In this document: one piece after another, positions 41,037 to 50,300 of the stretch
How the letters are laid out: each line of letters opens with the position of its first letter
How positions within the stretch are numbered: the stretch's first letter is position 1
Assembly (NCBI GenBank): GCA_904390925.1
Contig: CAJFMB010000006.1
Span: forward strand, 1 to 56,113
Direction of reading: 5' to 3'
Length of the DNA: 56,113 nt
Source of the DNA: an uncultured Subdoligranulum sp.
Lineage (GTDB): Bacteria; Bacillota; Clostridia; Oscillospirales; Ruminococcaceae
Notes under the pieces: model-generated
Databases searched by the model: none
What the model was told of the DNA's origin: nothing
Seen by the model: only the letters and a program-made list of their open reading frames with translations
Program-made: the position numbers and the translations under genes

Positions 41037-41147
41037 TTGCCGGGAAAAGAGGAATTTTTGTGTCCATTTCTTTACTTTGTGGCCAAACTATTGTAAAATA
41101 TCCCTGATATAGTATTCCCTGAAAATATACAGGCGGAGGAACAGAAG

Positions 41148-41855
41148 ATGGCAGTGAAATACAAACGCGTTCTGCTGAAAGTCAGCGGTGAGGCTCTGGC
41201 CGGCGATAAGGGCTCCGGTTTTGATGAGGCTGTGATTGCCTCCATCTGCGCCGGTATTGCCGAGGCCTACCATGCCGGTACCCAGATCGGCATTGTTGTG
41301 GGTGGTGGTAACTTCTGGCGGGGCAGATCCAGCGGCAAAATGGACCGGATGGACGCCGACAAGATTGGTATGCTGGCCACTGTCATGAATGCGCTGGCCC
41401 TGAAGGATGCGCTGCGCCAGGCGGGTGTCCCTGCAATGGTTATGACCAGTGCAGCCATGCCCCAGGTGGCGGAAACCTTCACCAGTGACAAGGCCATCGC
41501 TGCTTTGGAATCCGGCAAGGTGGTCGTTTTTGGCGGTGGTACCGGCAATCCCATTTTCTCCACCGATACTGCCAGCGCGCTGCGTGCACTGGAAATCAGC
41601 GCCGACATCATGCTGAAAGCCACCATGGTGGATGGCGTTTATGACAAGGACCCGCATCGCTATCCGGATGCTGTCCGCTATGATACCCTGACCTTCACCT
41701 GCGTGCTGGATGAGCGCCTCGCTGTGATGGACTCCACTGCCGCCACGCTGTGCCGGGACAACGGCCTGCCGATTCTGGTCTTTGACCTGGCCGACCCGAA
41801 GAATATCGCCCGTGCTGTCAACGGCGAAATGGTCGGCACCCTGGTCAGCGAATAA
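41148..41855 (+). CDS. pyrH: UMP kinase
   Basis: Phosphorylates UMP to UDP. The 235-residue amino-acid-kinase-family protein has KRVLLKVSGEALAG at the start, IVVGGGNFWRGR near residue 45, FGGGTGNPIFSTDTASALRA near 130 and KATMVDGVYDKDP near 160. GGAGG is about 8 bases upstream. It opens the pyrH-frr-cdsA-dxr-rseP-ispG-polC run seen in many Firmicutes. Confidence 0.96.
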   Translation: MAVKYKRVLLKVSGEALAGDKGSGFDEAVIASICAGIAEAYHAGTQIGIVVGGGNFWRGRSSGKMDRMDADKIGMLATVMNALALKDALRQAGVPAMVMTSAAMPQVAETFTSDKAIAALESGKVVVFGGGTGNPIFSTDTASALRALEISADIMLKATMVDGVYDKDPHRYPDAVRYDTLTFTCVLDERLAVMDSTAATLCRDNGLPILVFDLADPKNIARAVNGEMVGTLVSE

Positions 41856-41879
41856 CGGCACCTCTGCAAGAAACTCGAC

Positions 41880-41900
41880 GGGCGGAGCAAGCAGCCGCCC
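41880..41900 (+). repeat. Hairpin between pyrH and frr
   Basis: The stem GGGCGG (41880-41885) with CCGCCC (41895-41900) has a 9-base loop and no U tract. Confidence 0.45.
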
Positions 41901-41938
41901 TGCCTGAAATACCAAACCATAATAAAGGAGCAACCGCT

Positions 41939-42493
41939 ATGAGCAGTACCACCAAGATTTACGAAGAAAAAATGAACAACTGCATCCACCACCTTAACCG
42001 TGAGCTGGGTGCCATCCGCGCCGGCCGTGCCAACCCCGCCGTGCTGGACAAACTGGTTGTCGATTACTACGGCGCGCCCACCCCGGTCAATCAGGTGGCC
42101 GCGATTGCAGTCGCCGAGGCCCGCATCCTGACCATCACCCCCTGGGACGGCAAACTGGTCAAGGCAATCTCCAAGGCCATCCAGACCAGCGACATCGGTA
42201 TCAACCCCATTGACGACGGACATACCATCCGTCTGGTTTTCCCGGCACCCACTGAGGAGCGTCGCAAACAGCTGGCCAAGGAAGTGCAGAAGCTGGGCGA
42301 GGAAACCAAGGTTGCTGTGCGCAATGTCCGCCGTGAGGCTATGGACAAGTTCAAGGCCATGAAGAAGGCCGGCGACATCACCGAAGATGACCAGAAGAAT
42401 CTGGAAGAAGAGACTCAGAAACTGACGGATAAATTTGTCAAACAGATTGATTCCATCTGTGAGGATAAGAACAAGGAAGTCATGGAGGTCTGA
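41939..42493 (+). CDS. frr: Ribosome recycling factor
   Basis: Works with EF-G to split post-termination ribosomes. The 184-residue protein has the family features RELGAIRAGRANPAVLD near residue 21, VDYYGAPTPVNQVA, LTITPWDG-like ILTITPWDGK, INPIDDGHTIRLVFPAPTEERRKQL and a helical C-terminus. Length and order match the norm. AAAGGAG is 6-8 bases upstream. Confidence 0.96.
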   Translation: MSSTTKIYEEKMNNCIHHLNRELGAIRAGRANPAVLDKLVVDYYGAPTPVNQVAAIAVAEARILTITPWDGKLVKAISKAIQTSDIGINPIDDGHTIRLVFPAPTEERRKQLAKEVQKLGEETKVAVRNVRREAMDKFKAMKKAGDITEDDQKNLEEETQKLTDKFVKQIDSICEDKNKEVMEV

Positions 42494-42507
42494 TCTTCCG
42501 CGTTCCT

Positions 42508-42539
42508 GGCTGCCCGTGTAAAATCCCTGCCGGGCAGCC
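42508..42539 (+). repeat. Hairpin between frr and cdsA
   Basis: A perfect 9-base-pair stem, GGCTGCCCG (42508-42516) with CGGGCAGCC (42531-42539), is followed by GTATTCTGTTG. It could be a weak terminator. The 164-base gap is where uppS would be expected; nothing coding is seen. Confidence 0.5.
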
Positions 42540-42657
42540 GTATTCTGTTGTTGTACGGCAAGAATGCGCTCCCTGGCGCATAAGGTATCTGTGAGGGCGT
42601 GCGGCGTCTGTTTGCGGGCAGGCGACATTTCTCGCCCGCGAAAGGAATTCCTGCCCT

Positions 42658-43521
42658 ATGAAAACCCGTATTCTGACCTCTGCAGTCGGTCTGGTTGTCC
42701 TGGCCATCGTGCTGCTGTTTTTCAATACCCCTGTATTTGATCTGGTCATTGCTGCCGTCTGCCTGATCGGCGTGCATGAGGCATTCGCCGCCATGGGCTT
42801 CGGCGCAAAGCAGTGGTTTCTGTATGTGTTGGGCATCCCGTATGTACTGCTGGTTATGCTTTCCAACGGTGCACCGTTCCGGATGATGGTTTTGCCTGCC
42901 ACCTTCATTTTTCTGCTGATCCTGAACTGCTGCCTGATCGCAAACAGCCGTTCGCTGGATTTTGGCAAGTTGAGCGGCTATCTGTATTTCAGTGCCGTTA
43001 TTGTGCTGTGTTTCTACTCGATGATCTATCTCAAGCGCTGTATGCCGGTGGAGACCTTCCAGTACGACGCCATTTACTTCATTCTGTTGACCCTCTGCTT
43101 TGCCTGGGGCGGAGACAGTGCGGCCTATTTTGCCGGTCGTTTTCTCGGCAAACACAAGCTTGCCCCCATTGTCAGCCCCAACAAGACGGTGGAAGGGGCG
43201 ATAGGCGGTGTCTTCGGCAGTATGCTGCTGGGAATTCTAGCCACGGCCATTTACAGTGGCCTGTCGGGGCGCTTTGTCTCGCTGACAGTGGAAGTCAATG
43301 TCAGGCATTATCTGCTGATAGCCCTGTTGGGGGCAATTGCCTCGGTGCTGGGAATTTTGGGCGATTTGTTCGCTTCAGCTATCAAACGCCAGGCAGGCAT
43401 CAAGGATTACGGAACCATCTTCCCCGGCCATGGCGGTATTCTGGACCGCTTTGACAGCGTCATGTTCATTGCCCCCTTTGTGGCATTTGTGGTACGTTAC
43501 CTGTTCTATCATTTGCATTAA
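42658..43521 (+). CDS. cdsA: Phosphatidate cytidylyltransferase
   Basis: Makes CDP-diacylglycerol for phospholipid synthesis. The 287-residue integral membrane protein has about eight helices. Its C-terminal signature is SAIKRQAGIKDYGTIFPGHGGILDRFDS, with the conserved Lys, Asp and metal-binding residues. GDSAAYFAGRFLGKHKL lies near residue 157. AAAGGAA lies about 11 bases upstream. It is followed by dxr after 29 bases. Confidence 0.94.
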   Translation: MKTRILTSAVGLVVLAIVLLFFNTPVFDLVIAAVCLIGVHEAFAAMGFGAKQWFLYVLGIPYVLLVMLSNGAPFRMMVLPATFIFLLILNCCLIANSRSLDFGKLSGYLYFSAVIVLCFYSMIYLKRCMPVETFQYDAIYFILLTLCFAWGGDSAAYFAGRFLGKHKLAPIVSPNKTVEGAIGGVFGSMLLGILATAIYSGLSGRFVSLTVEVNVRHYLLIALLGAIASVLGILGDLFASAIKRQAGIKDYGTIFPGHGGILDRFDSVMFIAPFVAFVVRYLFYHLH

Positions 43522-43550
43522 GTATGTAGACCTGGAAAGGAAGGAAATCC

Positions 43551-44714
43551 ATGTCCCAGGATTCTGTCAAAACCATCACACTGCTGGGTTCCACCGGCTC
43601 CATCGGCACCCAGAGCCTGGATGTGGCCCGGATGCACGGTTACCGCATTTTCGGTCTGGCGGCCAACCGGAGCGTGGATCTGCTGGCCAAACAGATTGCC
43701 GAGTTCCACCCTGCGTATGTTGCAGTGGTGGACCCGGATGCCTTTGCCAGGCTGGATGCCATGCTGGCGGGACAGCCGGATGCACCCAAGCTGCTCAAGG
43801 GCGCCGAGGGGCTGCGTCAGCTCGCTTCCATGGACGGCGCCGGAGTGGTACTCAACGCGGTTGTGGGAATTGCCGGCCTTCCGGCCTCGCTGGCTGCCAT
43901 TGAGTCGGGGCATGACCTGGCCCTTGCCAACAAGGAAAGTCTGGTCACCGGCGGTCATCTGGTCACCGATGCGGTCCGCCGCAAGGGGGTGCACCTTCTG
44001 CCGGTGGACAGCGAGCATTCTGCCATTTTCCAATGCCTGCAGGATACCGCCTCGGCGAAACGGCTGGAAAAAATTCTGCTCACGGCATCCGGTGGACCTT
44101 TCTATGGTATGACCACCGAGCAGCTCCGGGGCAAGACCAAGGCTGACGCCCTCAAACATCCCAACTGGAATATGGGCGCCAAGATCACCATCGACTCGGC
44201 CACCTTGATGAACAAGGGTCTGGAACTGATCGAGGCGGTGTGGCTGTTCGGCCTGCCGGAAGACAAGATCCAGATCGTTGTCCAGCGGGAGAGCGTCATC
44301 CATTCGGCGGTGCAGTTCGCCGACCATTCGGTCATTGCGCAGCTGGGTGTGCCGGATATGCGTATCCCGATTCAGTACGCGCTGACCTGGCCGGATCGTT
44401 TGCCCAGCCCGGCGCCGGAGCTGGATTTTGCTCACCTGACCAAGCTCACGTTCGGCACTGCCGATGCAGAGACCTTCCGCTGCCTGGCTGCCTGCAAAAA
44501 GGCAATCCGCAAGGGTGGCCTGGCGCCCTGTGCAGCCAACGGTGCCAACGAGGAAGCTGTCCGGCTGTTCCTGCAGGATCAGATCGGATTTTTGGATATT
44601 GGTCGTCTGGTGGAAGGGGTTGTGGACAGCGACTCCTTCGGCGGCGACTACACGCTTTCTGATGTTTACGAGTGTGACAAAATGGCCCGTGCCTACGTGC
44701 AGAGCCACCTGTAA
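43551..44714 (+). CDS. dxr: 1-deoxy-D-xylulose 5-phosphate reductoisomerase
   Basis: Second step of the MEP isoprenoid pathway; NADPH-dependent. The 387-residue protein has LLGSTGSIGTQSLDV (NADPH fold), ALANKESLVTGGHLV, LPVDSEHSAIFQCL (metal-binding Asp-Glu), then MGAKITIDSATLMNKGLELIEA and ESVIHSAVQFADHSV. The target of fosmidomycin is thus intact. It lies in an operon with ispG, another MEP gene. Confidence 0.96.
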   Translation: MSQDSVKTITLLGSTGSIGTQSLDVARMHGYRIFGLAANRSVDLLAKQIAEFHPAYVAVVDPDAFARLDAMLAGQPDAPKLLKGAEGLRQLASMDGAGVVLNAVVGIAGLPASLAAIESGHDLALANKESLVTGGHLVTDAVRRKGVHLLPVDSEHSAIFQCLQDTASAKRLEKILLTASGGPFYGMTTEQLRGKTKADALKHPNWNMGAKITIDSATLMNKGLELIEAVWLFGLPEDKIQIVVQRESVIHSAVQFADHSVIAQLGVPDMRIPIQYALTWPDRLPSPAPELDFAHLTKLTFGTADAETFRCLAACKKAIRKGGLAPCAANGANEEAVRLFLQDQIGFLDIGRLVEGVVDSDSFGGDYTLSDVYECDKMARAYVQSHL

Positions 44715-44722
44715 ATTCAGCC

Positions 44723-44750
44723 TGCGCGGCCTGCACACGCAGGCCGCGCA
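44723..44750 (+). repeat. Hairpin between dxr and rseP
   Basis: A perfect 12-base-pair stem, TGCGCGGCCTGC with GCAGGCCGCGCA, has loop ACAC and is followed by TTTGCAACTG. Its end is about ten bases from the rseP ribosome site, so it might influence readthrough or translation. Confidence 0.6.
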
Positions 44751-44768
44751 TTTGCAACTGAGGTGAAT

Positions 44769-45860
44769 ATGACAACTGTACTGACCATTGTTGTTGCGGT
44801 AATTGTGTTTGGTGTGGTAGTGCTGGTACACGAGTGGGGACATTTTCGTGCGGCCCGGCGTTGCGGCGTGCATGTGAACGAGTTTTCCATCGGGTTTGGC
44901 CCGGCCATCTGGCAGCACGAGGGCAAGGACGGCACCCTGTACAGTATCCGTCTGCTGCCGCTGGGCGGCTACAATGCGATGTCCGGCTATTCGGAGGAGG
45001 GCGATGCGGAAAGCCAGCCTCCGGTAAAAAAGCCGAAAGGTGCTCCGGTGCTGCCGGATACGATTGACGGCAAAACCTATCCGGAAGCTACCACGGGCCA
45101 GCGCTTTTTCATCATTGCAAGCGGTGCTCTGATGAATTTTGTGCTGGGATTTGTGCTGCTGATCATTCTGGTCTGCACCCAGGATGCTATAGCCACCAAA
45201 ATCATCTACGATTTCTCCGACAATGCACTCAGTCAGCAGACGGGCCTGCAAAAGGAGGATGAGATCATCGCCGTCAACGGGCATTACTGCTTCACGGCCA
45301 ATGACATCATCTATGAACTGCAGCGTACCCCTGACTATCGTGCCGATTTCACGGTTCTGCGGGACGGAAAAATAACCGAGCTTCCGGATGTACAGTTTGC
45401 CACCTCCACCGATGAAAACGGCCAGACCAAAATGATTCTGGATTTTACCGTGTACGGCTATCCCAAAACGCCCAAAACCGTGCTGCGCGCCGCCTTCAAC
45501 AATTTCATGTATTATGCCAGAGCCATTCTGCGCAGCTTTGTGGACCTTGCGGTAGGCCGCGTCGGATTGAATGAACTTTCCGGCCCGGTGGGTATTGTCA
45601 GTGCCATCGGGGAGGCTGTCAGCTACGGCTTTGCCGATGTGCTCAGCCTGGCAGCCCTGATTACTGTAAACCTGGGACTGTTCAATCTGCTCCCGATTCC
45701 GGGCCTGGATGGCTGCAAGCTGCTGTTCCTTGCCATTGAGGGCGTCTCCGGTCATGCTGTGCCGGAAAAGCTGCAGGCAGTGGTCAACGGGATCGGCATC
45801 CTCCTTCTTTTGCTGCTGATGGTGTTTGTCACGTTTCAGGATTTCACTCGTTTTGTCTGA
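44769..45860 (+). CDS. rseP: Site-2 protease RseP/RasP
   Basis: A 363-residue intramembrane zinc protease. The first helix carries HEWGH near residue 20 (HExxH zinc ligands). GFGPAIW and LPLGGYNAMSGY follow. A PDZ domain lies at about 140-215 (TGLQKEDEIIAVNGHYC), and the last active-site motif is NLLPIPGLDG near 310. In Firmicutes it cleaves anti-sigma factors and membrane remnants such as FtsL. GAGGTG is 3-4 bases before the chosen ATG; a GTG two codons earlier overlaps it. Confidence 0.95.
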   Translation: MTTVLTIVVAVIVFGVVVLVHEWGHFRAARRCGVHVNEFSIGFGPAIWQHEGKDGTLYSIRLLPLGGYNAMSGYSEEGDAESQPPVKKPKGAPVLPDTIDGKTYPEATTGQRFFIIASGALMNFVLGFVLLIILVCTQDAIATKIIYDFSDNALSQQTGLQKEDEIIAVNGHYCFTANDIIYELQRTPDYRADFTVLRDGKITELPDVQFATSTDENGQTKMILDFTVYGYPKTPKTVLRAAFNNFMYYARAILRSFVDLAVGRVGLNELSGPVGIVSAIGEAVSYGFADVLSLAALITVNLGLFNLLPIPGLDGCKLLFLAIEGVSGHAVPEKLQAVVNGIGILLLLLLMVFVTFQDFTRFV

Positions 45861-45864
45861 TGGC

Positions 45865-45887
45865 TTCCGGGCTGGTCTTGCCCGGAA
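45865..45887 (+). repeat. Hairpin between rseP and ispG
   Basis: An 8-base-pair stem, TTCCGGGC with GCCCGGAA, has a 7-base loop, directly upstream of the ispG ribosome site AAAGGAG. Confidence 0.5.
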
Positions 45888-45905
45888 CAGGAAAGGAGAA
45901 TTTTC

Positions 45906-46961
45906 ATGCCCACGCGCAAGCTGAAAAAGGTCGTCAAAATTGGCAATATCGCCATCGGCGGCAACAATCTCATCGCGGTGCAGACGATGCTCAATGTGCC
46001 TGTCAAGGACATTGCCGGCAATGTGGCGCAGGCCAAACGGGTTGCCGAGGCCGGCTGCCAGATTGTCCGCGTCACCGTTCCTGCACCGGAGGACGCAGCG
46101 GTGGTGGCTGCCATCAAGGAGGCTGTGGACATCCCCGTGGTGGCGGACATCCATTTCAATTACAAGGCTGCGTTGGCGGCATTGGATGCGGGCGCTGACA
46201 AAATCCGCATCAATCCCGGCAACATCGGCGCCGATGAAAATGTCAAGGCGGTGGCGGATGCCTGCAACGCCAAAAATGTGCCCATCCGCATCGGCGTCAA
46301 TGGCGGCAGCCTGGAAAAGCATATCCTGGCCAAATACGGCGCCCCGGTGCCGGAGGCCATGGTGGAAAGTGCGCTTTACCACATCCGCCTGCTGGAAAAA
46401 CACGATTTCACCAACATTGTGGTTTCCATCAAATCTTCCAACGTGCCCCGCATGATGGCTGCCTACCGTCTGCTCAGCGAGCAGTGCGACTACCCGCTGC
46501 ATGTGGGCGTCACCGAGGCAGGTACCGCCCGCATGGGCCTGATCAAGTCCGGCATGGGCATCGGCGGCCTGCTGATGGAGGGCATCGGTGACACGCTGCG
46601 CGTTTCCCTGACCGACGAGCCGGAGGCAGAAGTGCGCGCAGGCTTTGATATTCTGCGGGCTGTTGGCTATGCCGTGGCAGGACCCGAGATCATCAGCTGC
46701 CCCACCTGCGGCCGCACCCAGTATCCCATGACCGAGATCGCCAAGGAAGTGGAGCGCCGTTTGCAGGAGGAACATTTCCAGAAACCGCTGAAGATTGCCA
46801 TTATGGGCTGCGTGGTCAATGGTCCCGGCGAGGCCTCCGACGCGGATATCGGCATTGCCGGCGGCAAGGACGAGGCGCTGCTTTTCATCCGGGGCGAAAA
46901 GATCCGGATGCTGAATGGAGATATTGTCGGCCAGCTGCTGGAGGAAATCCACAAGCTGTAA
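45906..46961 (+). CDS. ispG: 4-hydroxy-3-methylbut-2-enyl diphosphate synthase (flavodoxin)
   Basis: Penultimate MEP-pathway enzyme, a 4Fe-4S protein. The 351-residue protein has the TIM-barrel part (VQTMLNVPVKDIAGNVAQ, VADIHFNYKAALAALDAGADKIRINPGNIG) and the cluster domain with CPTCGRTQ and GCVVNGPGEASDADIGIAGG, giving three Cys ligands. The short single-barrel form is the usual Firmicute type. AAAGGAG is 8 bases upstream. Confidence 0.95.
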   Translation: MPTRKLKKVVKIGNIAIGGNNLIAVQTMLNVPVKDIAGNVAQAKRVAEAGCQIVRVTVPAPEDAAVVAAIKEAVDIPVVADIHFNYKAALAALDAGADKIRINPGNIGADENVKAVADACNAKNVPIRIGVNGGSLEKHILAKYGAPVPEAMVESALYHIRLLEKHDFTNIVVSIKSSNVPRMMAAYRLLSEQCDYPLHVGVTEAGTARMGLIKSGMGIGGLLMEGIGDTLRVSLTDEPEAEVRAGFDILRAVGYAVAGPEIISCPTCGRTQYPMTEIAKEVERRLQEEHFQKPLKIAIMGCVVNGPGEASDADIGIAGGKDEALLFIRGEKIRMLNGDIVGQLLEEIHKL

Positions 46962-47032
46962 GCTGACTGTGACACCAAAACAGGGGATACCCTTGTTGCA
47001 AATGGTTCCCGGACCCTTGGGAGGACCACGCC

Positions 47033-47281
47033 ATGCTGGACTTGCTGATTGATCTCGTCGCTGCATTGTACCCGCCGCTTTACGCCCTTTTTCTGGGGTT
47101 GGGAACGGTGCTGTTCGGCTTTTGCAGTTATGTCTTTTTTGACACTGGCAATGCGGGCGGCGGCGTGACATTCGCAGTCTTTGCCCTGATCTGTCTGTCC
47201 CTTTTGGTGGCAGGCCTTGCAAAAGGCTGGTTCCGCAAACGAGATTCCCGTGCCACTGGAAACAAACGCAAGAAAAAGTAG
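47033..47281 (+). CDS. Small two-helix membrane protein, unknown function
   Basis: An 82-residue protein with hydrophobic segments at about 2-40 and 44-65 and a strongly basic C-terminal tail (RKRDSRATGNKRKKK), so the tail is probably inside. GGGAGG is 9-10 bases upstream. It lies between ispG and polC. I do not recognise a family. Confidence 0.7.
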   Translation: MLDLLIDLVAALYPPLYALFLGLGTVLFGFCSYVFFDTGNAGGGVTFAVFALICLSLLVAGLAKGWFRKRDSRATGNKRKKK

Positions 47282-47360
47282 ACGTTCTGTACCGCCGCAG
47301 GCGGGACATGCTGCCTTTTCTGTCACGATGTAAAATGATCGAGAGATAAAAGGAGAGCCC

Positions 47361-50300
47361 TTGAAACCCTTTGTCACACAGGTCTGGCCGCAGTTTACGG
47401 CCGATGCCCAGTTCAACGCCTGTTTCGGACAGGTCCTGGTGGAGCGTGTCGAGCTCTACCGGACTGCCCGCAAAGTCATCATCTGCCTGCGCAGCGCCGA
47501 GCCGTTGGACGGCGGTCTGTGCGGGCGTCTTGCCGCGTCTCTGGAACCGGTGTTTGAGGGATATGAACTGACACTGAAGAATTACTTCAATTACGGAAAT
47601 ATCACTCCGGAAGCCGCCCGGCTTATGATTGAGGAGCTGAAGGCCGAGGGGCTTCCGGTCAATGGCTTTTTGGACAAGTCCCCCATCAGCATCCAGGATG
47701 GTGTCATTACCATCCATGTGGCTGCCGGTATGAACATTCTGGAAAGCATTGATTTTCCCCGACGTTTGGCCGAGCGCATTCAGGAGCGCACCGGCACTTT
47801 GCCCATGGTGCGTATGGCTGCCACCGGCAAGACCGTTGCCCCTGAGGAGTTCGAAAAGTACGTGCAGAACAAGGCGCCGGCGGTCAAGTTCGAAGCGAAG
47901 AAGGATATGCCTCCCATTCAGATCCAGGGACTGGCCCTGGCAGACAAGCCGGTCAAGGTATTCCATGGCAAGTACTTCAAGCCTGCCGACCTGAAACCCC
48001 TCAACGACCTGGGGGACGGGGGAAAGGTCACCGTTTGGGGCGATGTTTTTGCCACCGAGGTCAAGGGCAACCGGCGCAAGATCTATTTTACCTCCATCAC
48101 CGACTATACCGGATCTGTCAGTGTCAAGATGCTGGCGGATGATGGCGCAGACATGAGCAAGTGGGAGGGCATCAAGCCCGGTACCACCTTCATCATCCGG
48201 GGCGATTACAGCTACGACAAGTACGAGCACGACTTTGTGCTCTACCCCTACGATATTTTGCAGGTGGAGCGCAAAGCCCGGGAGGACACCGCCCCGGAAG
48301 GCGACCGCCGTGTGGAACTGCACCTGCATACCAAATCCAGTGCCATGGACGGCTTCTGCGACCCGGGCAAGATCGTCCGCCTGGCCCACAGCATGGGCCA
48401 CCGTGCCATCGCCATCACCGACCACGGTGTCTGCCAGGGCTACCCGGAAGCCATGCTGGCCACCGATGACATCCACAAAAAAGACCCGAACTTCAAGCTG
48501 ATTTACGGCTGCGAGGCCTACTTTGTGGATGATATGATCCCTGCGGTCTACGGCTCCAAGGATCAGCCCCTCACCGACAGCTTTGTGGTGTTTGACACCG
48601 AGACCACCGGCCTGAACACCAATACCGACCAGATGACCGAGATCGGCGCTGTCTATGTGGAAAACGGCAAAATCACTGACAAACGGTTTTCCACCTTTGT
48701 CAATCCTGGCATGCCGATTCCCGCCAAGGTGGTGGAACTCACCGGCATCAACGACGGCATGGTGGCCGATGCACCCACCCCCGACGAGGCAATCCGCGCC
48801 TTCAAGGAATTCTGCGGTGACAGCGTGCTGGTGGCACATAACGCCAACGGCTTTGATATGCTGATTCTGCGCCATGCCGCCCAGCATGCGGGTATTTCCT
48901 TTGACAACACCTATATTGATACGGTCCCCATGGCACAGGCACTGTTCCCGGGACTGCACAACTACAAGCTGGACACCATCAACAAGCATCTGGAAATTCC
49001 GCCCTTCAACCATCACCGTGCCGTGGATGACGCCATGGCTCTGGCCCGCATTTTTGAAAAGATGCTGGAGGACCTGGGCGAGAAGGATATCCACACCGTC
49101 GCCGGAATCAATACCGGTCTGGGTGGCAACAAAGAGGTGCTCAAGAAAAAATACTATCACCTGATTATCCTGGTCAAAAACCAGATCGGCCTGAAAAACC
49201 TTTACCGGATTGTCAGCGCGGCCCACACCCAGTATTTCTTCAAGAAGCCCCGTGTGCCCCGCAGCCTGCTGAACAAATACCGCGAAGGTCTGTTGCTCAG
49301 TTCCGCCTGTGAGGCGGGTGAACTCTACCGTGCCATTGTGGCCGGAAAAAGTCACGATGAGCTGCTCAAGATTGCCGATTACTATGACATTCTGGAAGTG
49401 CAGCCCCTGGGCAACAACGAGTTTATGGTCCGGGGCGGCCAGCTGGATTCCATCGAAAAGGTCATGGACTTCAACCGCACGGTGATTCAGCTGGGCGAGG
49501 AACTGCACAAGCCGGTCATTGCCACCGGAGACGTTCACTTCCAGGAGCCGGAGGATGCTATCTACCGCGCCATTCTGCAGGCCGGCAACGGCTTCAAGGA
49601 CGCCGACCATCAGGCGCCGCTTTACTATCGAACCACCACCGATATGCTGAACGATTTCAGCTATCTGCCCAAGGAGAAAGCCCACGAGATTGTGGTGACC
49701 AATCCCAACAAGATCGCTGCCACCATCGACAACAACCTGCGGGCCATTCCCCGGGGCACCTATCCGCCCTCCATCGAGGGCGCCGAGGACCAGCTTCGGG
49801 AAGCCACCTGGAACCATGCTTCCCGGGATTACGGCACCCCGGTGCCTGAAATCCTGCGCGAACGGCTGAAAAAGGAGCTGGACTCCATCTGCGGCCATGG
49901 CTACGCAGTTCTGTACGTCATTGCGGTCAAGCTGGTGGCTTTCTCCAACGCAGGCGGCTATCAGGTGGGCAGCCGTGGCTCCGTCGGTTCCTCGGCTGTG
50001 GCGCACTTCTCCGGTATTTCCGAAGTCAACAGCATGCCGCCCCATTATCTCTGCCCTGAATGCAAGCACAGCGAGTGGATCACCGACGGCAGTGTGGCGG
50101 ACGGCTTTGACCTGCCGGACAAAAACTGCCCGGTCTGCGGACACCCCATGATTGTGGATGGCCACGACATTCCGTTTGAGACCTTCCTGGGCTTCTACGG
50201 CGACAAGGAACCGGATATTGACCTGAACTTCTCGGGAGAATACCAGTCCAATGTCCACCGCTATACCGAAGAACTCTTCGGAAAGGAAAACGTTTTCAAG

